Part shown: piece by piece, positions 33,616-42,783 of the stretch
Numbering within the stretch: the stretch's first letter is position 1
Layout: every line of letters begins with the position of its first letter
DNA from: Persicitalea sp038235275
GTDB lineage: Bacteria > Bacteroidota > Bacteroidia > Cytophagales > Spirosomataceae
Direction: 5' to 3'
Assembly (NCBI GenBank): GCA_038235275.1
Contig: JBBSUC010000010.1
Span: forward strand, 57,935 to 121,934
Length of the DNA stretch: 64,000 nt
Position numbers and translations under genes: made by a program
Notes under the pieces: generated by a model
What the model was told of the DNA's origin: nothing
What the model saw: the letters and a program-made list of their open reading frames with translations, nothing else
The model's database searches: none

Positions 33616-35553
33616 ATGCTTTTTTACACCGTGAGACGGGCTGGCAGCCCGTACTACATTTTGTTGGCTTTGGCCATCAGCACCAGCGCATTCGCGCAGC
33701 GTGATACCATTGCGCTGGAACCCGTGACGGTGGTGGGCTTCGCGCCCGAGCGGTTCATGGCGGGGCTGAAAATCCAGCGCCTGGATTCGGCGACGTTGCG
33801 GCAGTTCCGGTTTCAAAACATCGGCGACCTGCTGGCGTTCAACACGCCGCTGGCGTTCAAGAACTACGGGCCGGGGCGGCTAAACACCGTTTCGTTCCGG
33901 GGGACGTCGGCCCAGCACACGGCAGTACTTTGGAACGGGTTGAATATCAACCAGCCTAATCTGGGCCAAACCGACTTTTCCACGCTGCCCGTGGCTGGCT
34001 TCGACCGGCTTTCGGTTCAATACGGTTCCTCGGCCAGCGCAGTGGGTACCGACGCGGTGGGCGGGAGTATTTTATTGCAGAGTAGCGACGCGCAAGCCGA
34101 AGGCATCCGGCTACTCATGGGAAGGCGGCAGGCGAGTTTTGGCAATCAGCAGACGCAGGTCGGAGCCAATTACGGCGCGAGAGTCGGCGATAATCGGCAC
34201 TTTTCGGGCAAGACGCTCTACTACAACGGGCGGATGAAAAACAAATATCCTTATACGGAACGGCAGGGCTATTACGTGGAGCCATCTACCGCCGTACAGC
34301 GGGGATTCGTGCAGGATTTGGTTTTGGCCGGAAAAAAGGGCCGCCAGCTCTCGGCGCACCTGTGGCTGACCGACAACGGCAGTACCCTAACGCCCGAAAA
34401 CCCCGATGCCCGCCAACTCACCCGTACCCAGTCTCGGCGCGCGATGGTGCAGTACCAAACGCCCACCTGGACCTGGCGCACCGCCTTTACCCGCGACCTG
34501 ATCGACTTCGGCGCGGGCGATTATTCCCATTTGGAACATACTGCCACCGACCGTTTCTTAACCCATCTTGAAAAAGAAATGACCTGGACGCCAAGCAGTA
34601 GTGGGACAAAAGTAAACCTGCGGGTGGGCGGCGAGGTGGCGCACTACCGCACCCGCGTAGATGACTACATTAATCCTTTAATCACCGAAAATCGAGCCGA
34701 TCTTTTCGCGCTCAGCCGTTGGCAGTTCGGGTCGCGTTGGCTGGTGTCGGCCAATGTGCGGCAGGCGTTCGTCACTCGCTATAGTCCGCCACTCACGCCT
34801 TCGCTGGGCGCGGAATACCGCTTGCTCGATCGAGACAAATATCGCCTGACCGCCAAAGGCTCGATGAGTCGCAGCTACCGCGTCCCAACGCTGAATGAGC
34901 GCTACTGGAAAACGCTCGGCAACCCGGAGATTCGCCCCGAAAGCGGCTTTAATAAAGAACTGGGCCTGGAAGCGAAATGGCAGCCCGCCGCCGCGCAGCA
35001 GGTCACGGCCTCGCTCACCGCCTACCACAATCGCGTGGATGACTGGACCTACTGGAATCCCGACCGCAACTACCGCGTGGAGAACCTGCAGCTCGTCGTG
35101 GCGCGTGGCGTGGAGGCGCAGGCGCAGTGGCGGGCAACGTTCCCGATCTGGCAGACCGGGGCCACGCTGGGTTACGCCCTCAATCGCTCCTCGCAGGAGC
35201 GGGTGTACAACGCCTACGCCGGGGCCATTGTGGGCAAGCAACTGGTGTATGTCCCAGTGCATCAGGGAACTTTCAGCGCCTACGCGCAACGTGGGGTTCT
35301 CCGCTTTACCACCCAGGTGCGCGGCCAAACGCGCAGTTTTACTACTTTCGATAATTCAAGAAATTTGCCCGGCTACGTGCTGGTCAACCTGCTGGCCGAA
35401 ACCCATTGGCAGCGGGGTCGCTGGTGGGCCGACCTGCAGGCGCAGGCAAACAATATTTTTGATGCCCTTTATTTAAACATTGGCCAGAACGCCATGCCGG
35501 GGCGCAGTTTTTCGTTGAATCTTTTACTTACTTATAATTCTGAATCAAGATGA
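33616..35553 (+). CDS. btuB: TonB-dependent cobalamin receptor, BtuB-like
   Basis: Outer-membrane TonB-dependent transporter with signal peptide (ILLALAISTSAFAQ). The plug domain has PVTVVGFAPERF, SFRGTSAQHTAVLWNGLNI and VGTDAVGGSILLQS, and a 22-strand barrel ends in an aromatic-rich tail (NIFDALYLNIGQN, MPGRSFSLNLLLTY). Start at 33616 (MLFYTVRRAG), since the earlier start would sit in the leader. It is directly downstream of a cobalamin riboswitch and overlaps a BtuG-like lipoprotein gene by 4 nt, so vitamin B12 is the probable substrate. A perfect 8-bp palindrome lies within the signal-peptide codons. It has 645 residues. Confidence 0.92.
   Translation: MLFYTVRRAGSPYYILLALAISTSAFAQRDTIALEPVTVVGFAPERFMAGLKIQRLDSATLRQFRFQNIGDLLAFNTPLAFKNYGPGRLNTVSFRGTSAQHTAVLWNGLNINQPNLGQTDFSTLPVAGFDRLSVQYGSSASAVGTDAVGGSILLQSSDAQAEGIRLLMGRRQASFGNQQTQVGANYGARVGDNRHFSGKTLYYNGRMKNKYPYTERQGYYVEPSTAVQRGFVQDLVLAGKKGRQLSAHLWLTDNGSTLTPENPDARQLTRTQSRRAMVQYQTPTWTWRTAFTRDLIDFGAGDYSHLEHTATDRFLTHLEKEMTWTPSSSGTKVNLRVGGEVAHYRTRVDDYINPLITENRADLFALSRWQFGSRWLVSANVRQAFVTRYSPPLTPSLGAEYRLLDRDKYRLTAKGSMSRSYRVPTLNERYWKTLGNPEIRPESGFNKELGLEAKWQPAAAQQVTASLTAYHNRVDDWTYWNPDRNYRVENLQLVVARGVEAQAQWRATFPIWQTGATLGYALNRSSQERVYNAYAGAIVGKQLVYVPVHQGTFSAYAQRGVLRFTTQVRGQTRSFTTFDNSRNLPGYVLVNLLAETHWQRGRWWADLQAQANNIFDALYLNIGQNAMPGRSFSLNLLLTYNSESR
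33636..33652. repeat. REP-like palindrome in btuB signal-peptide codons
   Basis: ACGGGCTG / CAGCCCGT with a one-base centre, 20 nt after the btuB ATG, encoding RRAGSPY. It may be a repeat insertion or part of the riboswitch expression platform. Confidence 0.5.
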
Positions 35554-36635
35554 AAAAGCAGTTTTTCAAAGTGTTGAGCGTAGTGCTGTTGGTGGGGTCG
35601 TTGAACGCCTGCCGGGAAAAAGACCCTGAACCTGAGGTGTATGAATTGGGCGTGATGGTGCTGAACTCTGGCAATTTTTTTGACAACAACGGGAGTGTTT
35701 CTTTTTTTAAGCGGGAAAAGACCACCGCAATAATGGATTTGTTCGAAAGAGAGAACGGACGTACTTTCAAAGGTGGCGTGCAGGGCTACGCCGAAACGGG
35801 CGAGCATACCCTTATCTTGGTAGATAACGACAAGGCGGGACTGGATAAAGTAGAAATCGTCAATCTCGGCAAATGGACAGCGGAGGCTTCTTTGGGTGCT
35901 CCCGACATCGAGAATCCACGGGCGGTGATCGGCATCACACCCACCAAAGCCTACGTATCGTGCTACGGGGCCACCGGAATTTATCCCAATTACTTCGCGA
36001 ATCCCGGCTACGTGGCGGTAATCGACCTCAGTACCTTAAAGGTCGTTAAGAAGATTCCTGCTCCGAAGGGTGCCGAGAAAATGGTGAAAATCGGCAACGA
36101 CGTCTATCTGGGTAACTCCAGCGGCGCGGACGAACTGCTAATCATCGACGCCACAACGGACGCCGTAAAGCGAACCCTAAAAGTGGGGGCCGGGCCAGAA
36201 CCCATTGCCATTGACGCCAATGGCAAACTTTGGTTGCAAACGGGCTTCTCGGTGGTGCGGCTGAATCCCAAGACGGACCAGGTCGAAACCAAGATGCAGG
36301 TGGGAACCGATTCTCGCAAATCGCCGTCCATGTTCGCCATCAAGCCTGACGGAAAAGGATTTTATTACGTGTACTCCTATTACGATTCCGTGAGCGGCGT
36401 TACCAAAGGCGAAACGCATTACTTCGGAATCGACGACACCTCGATTCCCGGCGATAAGCCCATCATTAATCGTGCCTTTACCGGATTAGGCGTCGATCCG
36501 CTGCAAGGTCTGATTTATGGTGGCGTGACGCCCTCTTACAAACAGGCTGGTTACGTGGTGCGCTATCGCCCCAACGGCGATAAAGTGGATTCCATTCAAG
36601 TGGGCATCGCACCTTCGGCTTTTTTCTTTAAATAA
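35550..36635 (+). CDS. btuG: BtuG-like surface lipoprotein (YncE-type beta-propeller)
   Basis: Lipoprotein leader (VLLVGSLNAC) followed by propeller-like repeats of the form VYLGNSSGADELLIIDATTD and KVGAGPEPIAIDANGKLWLQ. In Bacteroides, BtuG is a surface lipoprotein that captures B12 with very high affinity and sits on BtuB. The order btuB-btuG under one cobalamin riboswitch, with ATGA overlap, matches that system. It has 361 residues. Functional assignment rests on family and context. Confidence 0.82.
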   Translation: MKKQFFKVLSVVLLVGSLNACREKDPEPEVYELGVMVLNSGNFFDNNGSVSFFKREKTTAIMDLFERENGRTFKGGVQGYAETGEHTLILVDNDKAGLDKVEIVNLGKWTAEASLGAPDIENPRAVIGITPTKAYVSCYGATGIYPNYFANPGYVAVIDLSTLKVVKKIPAPKGAEKMVKIGNDVYLGNSSGADELLIIDATTDAVKRTLKVGAGPEPIAIDANGKLWLQTGFSVVRLNPKTDQVETKMQVGTDSRKSPSMFAIKPDGKGFYYVYSYYDSVSGVTKGETHYFGIDDTSIPGDKPIINRAFTGLGVDPLQGLIYGGVTPSYKQAGYVVRYRPNGDKVDSIQVGIAPSAFFFK

Positions 36636-36639
36636 AATT

Positions 36640-37125
36640 ATGGCCGAAACCCTCATACTGCCCGCGACCACCGCCCGCGCCGAACTATACGACGCGCTGT
36701 ACCCGCAAATTGAAGCCCTAGTCGCCACCGAAAGCGACCTGACCGCCAATCTCGCCAACGTAGCGGCGGCGTTGAAGGAAGCATTCGGGTTCTTCTGGGT
36801 GGGATTTTATGTGGTCAAAGAGGGTCAACTCGTCCTCGGCCCGTTCCAGGGGCCGATTGCCTGCACCCGCATCCCCTTTCACAGGGGCGTTTGCGGGGCG
36901 TGCTATACCCGGCAAAAGACGCTCATCGTGCCGGACGTGGAGCAGTTTCTAGGCCATATTGCGTGCAGTTCGGAGTCTAAGTCCGAAATTGTCGTCCCCG
37001 TTTTTCGCCCGAATGGCACAGTGGCATTGGTACTCGATGTGGATAGCGACGAGTTGGACGATTTCGGCGGGGCTGATCTGGCTGGACTGGAACGCCTTAC
37101 GCAGCTAATTGCAAGAAAGTTATGA
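36640..37125 (+). CDS. msrC: GAF-domain free methionine-(R)-sulfoxide reductase
   Basis: Single GAF domain of 161 residues, reducing free methionine-R-sulfoxide using cysteines. The catalytic Cys set is visible: IACTRIPF, RGVCGACYTRQ and HIACSSESKSEIVVPVF, with LVLDVDSDELDDF closing the fold. It starts 4 nt after btuG and so is probably in the B12 operon. Linking it to methionine metabolism (a B12-dependent step) is inference. Confidence 0.92.
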   Translation: MAETLILPATTARAELYDALYPQIEALVATESDLTANLANVAAALKEAFGFFWVGFYVVKEGQLVLGPFQGPIACTRIPFHRGVCGACYTRQKTLIVPDVEQFLGHIACSSESKSEIVVPVFRPNGTVALVLDVDSDELDDFGGADLAGLERLTQLIARKL

Positions 37126-37300
37126 GTCAGCAACCCATTCCACAAATCCACTTCCCATCTTCGTTCAATTTGGGGAAATCTGTTCGCTATACGTCGTAGT
37201 ATGTTTTAGTTTTTGGACAAAATTCAGGGATTGGTACAGTATTTTTCTATTCCAGAATACTTGACCAATCCTTATTTTTTTAAACCCAAATCTAAAACAC

Positions 37301-38212
37301 ATGAATTTCATCAAGGCAGGAACCGACGCGAACGGCAACGATATAGAACTTTTTTATCAGGACTTGGGAACGGGCAATCCCGTGGTACTTATCCACGGTT
37401 GGCCCCTCAGCAGTGCCATGTGGGATTACCAACTGGCCGAACTTCCCAAGCATAATATGCGCGTCATCGCGTATGATCGCCGGGGCTTTGGACAATCTTC
37501 CAAACCTTTTGACGGCTACGATTACGATACTCTCGCCGACGACCTGAAAGCGGTGCTGGATGAGTTGGATCTACAAAATGTGACGCTGGTCGGTATGTCG
37601 ATGGGCGGCGGCGAGGTAGCCCGCTACATGGGCCGCCACGGTGGCGCGCGGGTGTCGAGGGTTGTTTTCCTGAGTGCCGTGACGCCCTATATGCTTAAAA
37701 CCGAGGATAACCCCGACGGGGTGAGCCATAAGGTTTTCGACGAAATGAAGGAGAATCTCAACAAAGATCGGGCAGGATTTTTACAGGATTTCAGCAAACA
37801 GTTTTACGGTGTGACGCTCCTCAGCCAGCCTGTGAGTCAGGCGCATATGGACGGCGATTTTATTCGCACTTACCAGGCGTCGCACAAAGCAACGGTCGAC
37901 TGCGTGGACGCCTTCGCAGCCACGGATTTTCGTCAGGATTTGACCACCATCAAAGTTCCGACGCTTATTATCCACGGTACGGGTGACAAAGTGGTACCCA
38001 TCGAGGCATCCGCCGAACGCACCGCCGAGGCTATTCCCCACGCTGAATTTATTAAGTACGACGGTGCGCCGCATGGCTTGTTTGTGTCCGAAAAAGACCG
38101 CCTGACTAGCGAGCTGATCGACTTCATTCAGCGGTCACCGGGCGCGGGTAGCACCACCTACGCTACAAAATCCGTGGACGCTACGACGGCAGGAACATCC
38201 GTAATTATTTAA
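37301..38212 (+). CDS. Alpha/beta hydrolase (haloperoxidase/esterase type)
   Basis: Single-domain alpha/beta hydrolase. The oxyanion motif is LIHGWPLSSAMWDYQ, the nucleophile elbow is VGMSMGGGEVARYMG (Ser), acid Asp is in IHGTGDKVVPIEAS, and the His is in YDGAPHGLFVSEK. It is close to cofactor-free chloroperoxidase-type perhydrolases, but these activities are often side reactions of esterases. The last 25 residues are a Thr/Ser-rich tail not usual for the family. It has 303 residues, no signal peptide and is monocistronic. Confidence 0.88.
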   Translation: MNFIKAGTDANGNDIELFYQDLGTGNPVVLIHGWPLSSAMWDYQLAELPKHNMRVIAYDRRGFGQSSKPFDGYDYDTLADDLKAVLDELDLQNVTLVGMSMGGGEVARYMGRHGGARVSRVVFLSAVTPYMLKTEDNPDGVSHKVFDEMKENLNKDRAGFLQDFSKQFYGVTLLSQPVSQAHMDGDFIRTYQASHKATVDCVDAFAATDFRQDLTTIKVPTLIIHGTGDKVVPIEASAERTAEAIPHAEFIKYDGAPHGLFVSEKDRLTSELIDFIQRSPGAGSTTYATKSVDATTAGTSVII

Positions 38213-38335
38213 TCAAGATTTTAATTGCTTAATTAACGATGTTGCCATAGCCAAAGTTGGTGCCGTGGCCGATTTTACGAAAATCCAGCACTTTATATTC
38301 ACTTCATTGACAAACACTTTTTAAATTTCTCAATC

Positions 38336-38896
38336 ATGAAAAAGCAAATTATGCTGGCCGCGCTGCTGGCCGGAGCTACGCTGGGAGTAAACGCACAGAC
38401 GACTACCCCAACCACGACAAACAACCAGACGACCAAAAACGGTGCGACGACTACCGCGCAAGGTACCAACACCGCTAACCGCCCTTATCAAAGCCAGACG
38501 AACTACAACACAATGGCGGAATCGCGGGTACCCCAAAACATCCGGGATACTTATGGATCAAGTTATACTGGAGCTACGGGTACGAAGTGGGAAGGCAACG
38601 ACAACGGCTACCGCAGTACCTTTAAGCACAATGGTAAGGACATGTCCGTCAGTTACGACAAAAATGGCAAGATGACGGAGTCCCGCACGGGCATGAAGAT
38701 GACGGATTTTCCGCAGTCGGTACAAACCGCCATGAAAGGAAAGGAAGCCAATATGCCTTATGAGGTAAAAATGGGCAACAATACCTATTACTCGGCCACG
38801 GTTGGTGGTAAGGAAATGTATTACGACAAAAGCGGTAAGTCCGTGGATATGGGTTCGATGAACAACAAGTCTATGAACAACCCGAAGAAAAATTAA
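38336..38896 (+). CDS. Secreted protein with PepSY-like region
   Basis: Signal peptide (IMLAALLAGATLGVNAQ) followed by a Thr/Asn-rich low-complexity linker (residues about 22-65). A globular part has two repeats of a PepSY-like beta pattern (RSTFKHNGKDMSVSYDKNGK and YYSATVGGKEMYYDKSGKSV), each around a hydrophobic DFPQSVQTAMKG-type helix. The family is unassigned functionally. It is monocistronic with a strong bidirectional terminator at 38942-38969. Confidence 0.75.
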   Translation: MKKQIMLAALLAGATLGVNAQTTTPTTTNNQTTKNGATTTAQGTNTANRPYQSQTNYNTMAESRVPQNIRDTYGSSYTGATGTKWEGNDNGYRSTFKHNGKDMSVSYDKNGKMTESRTGMKMTDFPQSVQTAMKGKEANMPYEVKMGNNTYYSATVGGKEMYYDKSGKSVDMGSMNNKSMNNPKKN

Positions 38897-38941
38897 AAAG
38901 GATCACCAGTTGCAAACTGGCAGTACTGTCTTTATTTTTTG

Positions 38942-38969
38942 AAAACGCCCGGCGGTGCCGGGCGTTTTT
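38942..38969. terminator. Bidirectional intrinsic terminator
   Basis: 12-bp perfect stem AAAACGCCCGGC / GCCGGGCGTTTT with a 3-nt loop, between converging genes 38336-38896 (+) and the peptidase ending at 38975 (-). T-runs occur on both strands. Confidence 0.88.
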
Positions 38970-38974
38970 GTGTC

Positions 38975-41047
38975 CTACACTTTCTCCGACAGCCCCAGCA
39001 GAAAGGCGAATTCCAGCGCAACGTCGTGCAGTTTTTTGAACCGCCCCGAGGCCCCGCCGTGGCCCGTTTCCATATCACAGTGCAGCAGCACGAAGTTTTC
39101 GTCGGTTTTCAGTTCGCGTAGTTTGGCCACCCACTTGGCGGGTTCCCAGTATTGTACTTGCGAGTCGTGCAGCCCCGTGGTGACAAGCAGATTAGGATAA
39201 GCCTGCGCGGTCACGTTGTCGTAGGGCGAATAAGATTTCATGTATTTATAAAAACCTTCCTCGTTTGGATTGCCCCATTCCTCGTATTCACCCGTGGTGA
39301 GCGGGATGGTATCGTCGAGCATAGTGGTCACCACGTCCACGAAGGGCACCTGCGCCACCATGCCGTTGTAGAGGTCGGGCCGCAGGTTGGCGACCGCACC
39401 CATCAGCAGGCCACCCGCGCTGCCGCCCATCGCGTACAGGCTTTTGGGCGAGGTCCATTTTTCACTAATCAAAAATCCGGCGCAGTCGATGAAGTCGGTA
39501 AAAGTATTGAGTTTGCGCAGCAAACGCCCGTTGTCGTACCAGGCGCGACCCATTTCCTGTCCGCCCCGAATGTGGCAGAGGGCAAAGGCGAAACCCCGGT
39601 CGAGCAAACTCAGCCGCGCTGAACTAAATGTCGGGTCCATCGAGTTGCCGTAGGAACCGTAGGCGTATTGCAGTAGCGGCCCGTTGCCGTCTTTCACAAA
39701 ATCATTTTTATATACCAGCGAAATCGGAATACTGGCCCCGTCACGGGCGGTGGCATAAAGGCGTTCGGTGGTGTATTTTGTCTTGTCAAAATCGCCCACG
39801 ACCTCCTGCTCCTTCATCAGCGTTTTGTCGCGGGTACCCATGTCGTAATCATAGACGGAGTTGGGCGTAGTCAGCGAGGTATAGCCGTAGCGCAGCGTGG
39901 TAGTTTCGAACTCGGGATTACTGCTGGTGTAGGCCGTGTAGGCGGCTTCGCCGAAGTCGAGATAATGCTCTTTTTCGACGGACTTTTGCGGCATCACGCG
40001 GATGCGCAGCAGGCCCTCGCGCCGTTCCTGTACTACTAAATATTGGCTAAATACTTCGATGCCTTCCAGAAAAACGTCGGCGCGATGCGGAATGACTTCC
40101 TCCCATTGGCTTTCGTCACTTACCCGGTCTTCCGCTACCTGTATCAACTTAAAGTTTTCGGCACCACCATGATTGGTGACGAGGTAGAAAATATCCCCGT
40201 AATATTCCAGAGAATATTCGTGGCCTCGTCGACGCGGAATGGCCACTTCTAACTCGCCCGTAGAATTTTGGGCGTTTAAAAGTCGATACTCGGTCGCCAC
40301 GCCATTGTGGGCGGCTACCAGCGCGACGTATTTTTTGGATTTGGTTCTATACAAACCAAGGTAGTATTGATCGTCGGTTTCTTCGTAGAGCATCACGTCG
40401 TCGTGAACGTCGGTACCTAGTTCGTGCCGCCATACCTGGTAGCCCAGCAGTGTATCCACGTCTTTGCGGATGTAGAAAATGGTCCGATTATCGGCGGCCC
40501 AGGCGTAGCTGCCGCCTTCGGTGTTAGGGATCACATCGGCGTACCACTCTCCCGTGGTTAGGTTACGGAAGCGCAGGGTGTAAAGACGGCGGCTCACGGT
40601 GTCTTCGCCGATGGCTGCCATAGTATCGTCGTCGCTGATTTCGGGGAAAGTCGCCGAGTAGTAACCGTGTCCGACAGCGCACTCATTTAGGTCGAGCATC
40701 ACTTCTTCGGGCGCTTCCAGGCTGAGATGTTTGCGGCAGTAGAGCAGATACTCCGCGCCCTCGTCGTAGCGGGCGTAGTACCAATAAGCTCCGTCGCGGA
40801 CGGGTACCGATTCGTCTTTTTCCTTGATGCGGGCCTTCATTTCCTGAAAAAGATGGGCCTTGAAATTCTGTAATGGAGCCATCACGGCGTCGGTGTAGGC
40901 GTTTTCGGCGCGGAGGTGAGTAAGGACGGTTTCGCTTTCCCGCTCGCGGAGCCAGTAGTAATCGTCGGTGCGGGTATCGTGGTGGAGGTTAAAAGTGGTG
41001 GGAATTTTGGCGGCCTTGGGGGGTGAATTTTTTTTATCAAAAAGCAT
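38975..41047 (-). CDS. ptrB: Oligopeptidase B-like S9 serine peptidase
   Basis: Prolyl oligopeptidase family S9A. The N-terminal propeller domain (KIPTTFNLHHDTRTDDYYWL) is followed by the C-terminal catalytic domain. The nucleophile is in YAMGGSAGGLLMGAVANL, the Asp in TGLHDSQVQYWEPAKW and the His in METGHGGASGRF. The GHIRGG-type region (ALCHIRGGQEMGRAWY) fits oligopeptidase B, which cuts short peptides after Arg or Lys. It has 690 residues. There is no signal peptide, so it is cytosolic or periplasmic without a leader. Confidence 0.92.
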   Translation of the reverse strand: MLFDKKNSPPKAAKIPTTFNLHHDTRTDDYYWLRERESETVLTHLRAENAYTDAVMAPLQNFKAHLFQEMKARIKEKDESVPVRDGAYWYYARYDEGAEYLLYCRKHLSLEAPEEVMLDLNECAVGHGYYSATFPEISDDDTMAAIGEDTVSRRLYTLRFRNLTTGEWYADVIPNTEGGSYAWAADNRTIFYIRKDVDTLLGYQVWRHELGTDVHDDVMLYEETDDQYYLGLYRTKSKKYVALVAAHNGVATEYRLLNAQNSTGELEVAIPRRRGHEYSLEYYGDIFYLVTNHGGAENFKLIQVAEDRVSDESQWEEVIPHRADVFLEGIEVFSQYLVVQERREGLLRIRVMPQKSVEKEHYLDFGEAAYTAYTSSNPEFETTTLRYGYTSLTTPNSVYDYDMGTRDKTLMKEQEVVGDFDKTKYTTERLYATARDGASIPISLVYKNDFVKDGNGPLLQYAYGSYGNSMDPTFSSARLSLLDRGFAFALCHIRGGQEMGRAWYDNGRLLRKLNTFTDFIDCAGFLISEKWTSPKSLYAMGGSAGGLLMGAVANLRPDLYNGMVAQVPFVDVVTTMLDDTIPLTTGEYEEWGNPNEEGFYKYMKSYSPYDNVTAQAYPNLLVTTGLHDSQVQYWEPAKWVAKLRELKTDENFVLLHCDMETGHGGASGRFKKLHDVALEFAFLLGLSEKV

Positions 41048-41267
41048 ACGAAGTTAAAATTGAAGGGGACTTTATAAGGATGGAAATGGTTAGAAATTTA
41101 AACTTAACGGAAACTTAATCGTCAAGGTTACCCACAGAATGAAATTCCTGCCTAGTTTAGTTCTTAAAAAGCCTGTTTTAGCGCACCTATTTTCTAAAAA
41201 ACTGTTATATTGTCACCTCATTTCCAATTAAAGGTAACATTATTATCGAGGATTATTTATCCGATTT

Positions 41268-42740
41268 ATGAATAAAAATGTACTGAATACAAATATACGC
41301 AGAACCCTCGCGGGCGGCATACTGGTGGTAGTAGTCGGGTTCAGCCCGGCACCGGAGGACTGGGAAAGAGCCTTCCGCCGTATCGACACCGAAGTACGGC
41401 AGCACAGCCGCGTGTACGAAACGTTAGGCGAAGCGACCAAAAAAATCGGTCATCGCCTGACGGGCAGCACCCACGGTATGGAAGCTGAGGAATACGCCTA
41501 TAACCTCCTGAAGGAATACGGGTACAGCGACGTGCAATACCAGCCCTTTACGGTAGAGTCGTGGAGCCGCGATACGGTGACGCTGAGCATCGTTCCCGCA
41601 AGCAGCGACAACTACCGCGAGGTGCCGGTGGTGTCGCTGGCGCACTCACCCGTGGTGGCCGACCTGAAATTGGGCATCGTGGACGTAGGCAACGGACTGG
41701 AAGAAGACTTCGAGGCCGTGAAGGACAAAATCAAGGGGAAAGTCGCCCTGGCTAACATTGGCATAGTGGGTGGGCCGGGCAAGAAAAACCTGCACCGCTC
41801 CGAAAAAACCGCCTTGGCCATCAAATATGGCGCGAATGGCATCATCATGGTCAACCAGGCACCGGGCAAGATCCTGCTTACGGGTACGGCCTCGGTGACG
41901 GGTGCCCTCATTGCCATTCCGGCCGTGTGCATTTCCAACGACAGTGGCCGCGAACTGCGCACCTGGCTGGACGAGGAAGGGCCACTGGAAGCGCACATCA
42001 ATATGCGTAATTTCTCCAAACCCATCAAGGCCCGTAACGTCGTCGCCACGCTCAAAGGCAAGAGCGACGAGTGCATCGTTGTGGGCGGTCACCTCGACTC
42101 CTGGGATTTGGCCACGGGTGCCATCGACAACGGCATTGGCTCGTTCAGCGTGCTGGACATGGCCCGCACCTTCAAAGCGCTGAAAATTAAGCCCCGACGT
42201 ACCATCAAATTCGTGATGTTTATGGGTGAGGAGCAAGGCTTGCTCGGCTCCAAGCACATGGTACGCCAACTGGTACAGACGGGCGAAATCGAGAAAGTGG
42301 CCTACATGATGAATCTCGACATGACCAATGACCCCAAGGGAGCCAACGGTTTCGGCCGCGCCGATATGGCGGACTTCTTCCAAAAAGTGGGGGCCGATAT
42401 TAAGAAAGTCGATCCGACTTTCGGCAACGAATTTACCAACCGCGCTGGTCTGCATAGCGACCACCAGCCGTTCATGCTGCAAGGCGTCCCGGTGGCGGGG
42501 CTGTCGGGTAACCTCCCCATGTCGGTGCTGCAATGCTACCACGCCGACTGCGACCGCTTCGATTTGGTTGATAAACAGCAGTTGGAGAATACCGTCCGCA
42601 TCGGCTCGATGTACTTGTACGCCCTGGCAAACGCCAAAACGCTCTCCGCCAAGCGCCTCGACGATAACCAAACCCGTGACTACCTCACCACGCAGGGCCT
42701 GAAACAGGAATTGGTGCTGGGGCAAGACTGGCGGTGGTAA
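41268..42740 (+). CDS. M28 family zinc aminopeptidase with PA domain, exported
   Basis: Hydrophobic leader (RRTLAGGILVVVVGFSPAP) suggests export. An inserted protease-associated-like domain (residues about 90-250) lies before the catalytic zinc set: VGGHLDSWDLATGAIDNGIG (His, Asp), FMGEEQGLLGSKH (Glu pair), NLDMTND (Asp) and LHSDHQPFM (His). It resembles carboxypeptidase Q-type M28 enzymes. It has 490 residues. The nearest neighbour, ptrB, is divergent 220 nt upstream. Confidence 0.9.
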   Translation: MNKNVLNTNIRRTLAGGILVVVVGFSPAPEDWERAFRRIDTEVRQHSRVYETLGEATKKIGHRLTGSTHGMEAEEYAYNLLKEYGYSDVQYQPFTVESWSRDTVTLSIVPASSDNYREVPVVSLAHSPVVADLKLGIVDVGNGLEEDFEAVKDKIKGKVALANIGIVGGPGKKNLHRSEKTALAIKYGANGIIMVNQAPGKILLTGTASVTGALIAIPAVCISNDSGRELRTWLDEEGPLEAHINMRNFSKPIKARNVVATLKGKSDECIVVGGHLDSWDLATGAIDNGIGSFSVLDMARTFKALKIKPRRTIKFVMFMGEEQGLLGSKHMVRQLVQTGEIEKVAYMMNLDMTNDPKGANGFGRADMADFFQKVGADIKKVDPTFGNEFTNRAGLHSDHQPFMLQGVPVAGLSGNLPMSVLQCYHADCDRFDLVDKQQLENTVRIGSMYLYALANAKTLSAKRLDDNQTRDYLTTQGLKQELVLGQDWRW

Positions 42741-42783
42741 TGGTTTGCCAGTGACGTGGAAGCGCGCAAATTTCTGCTTGACC

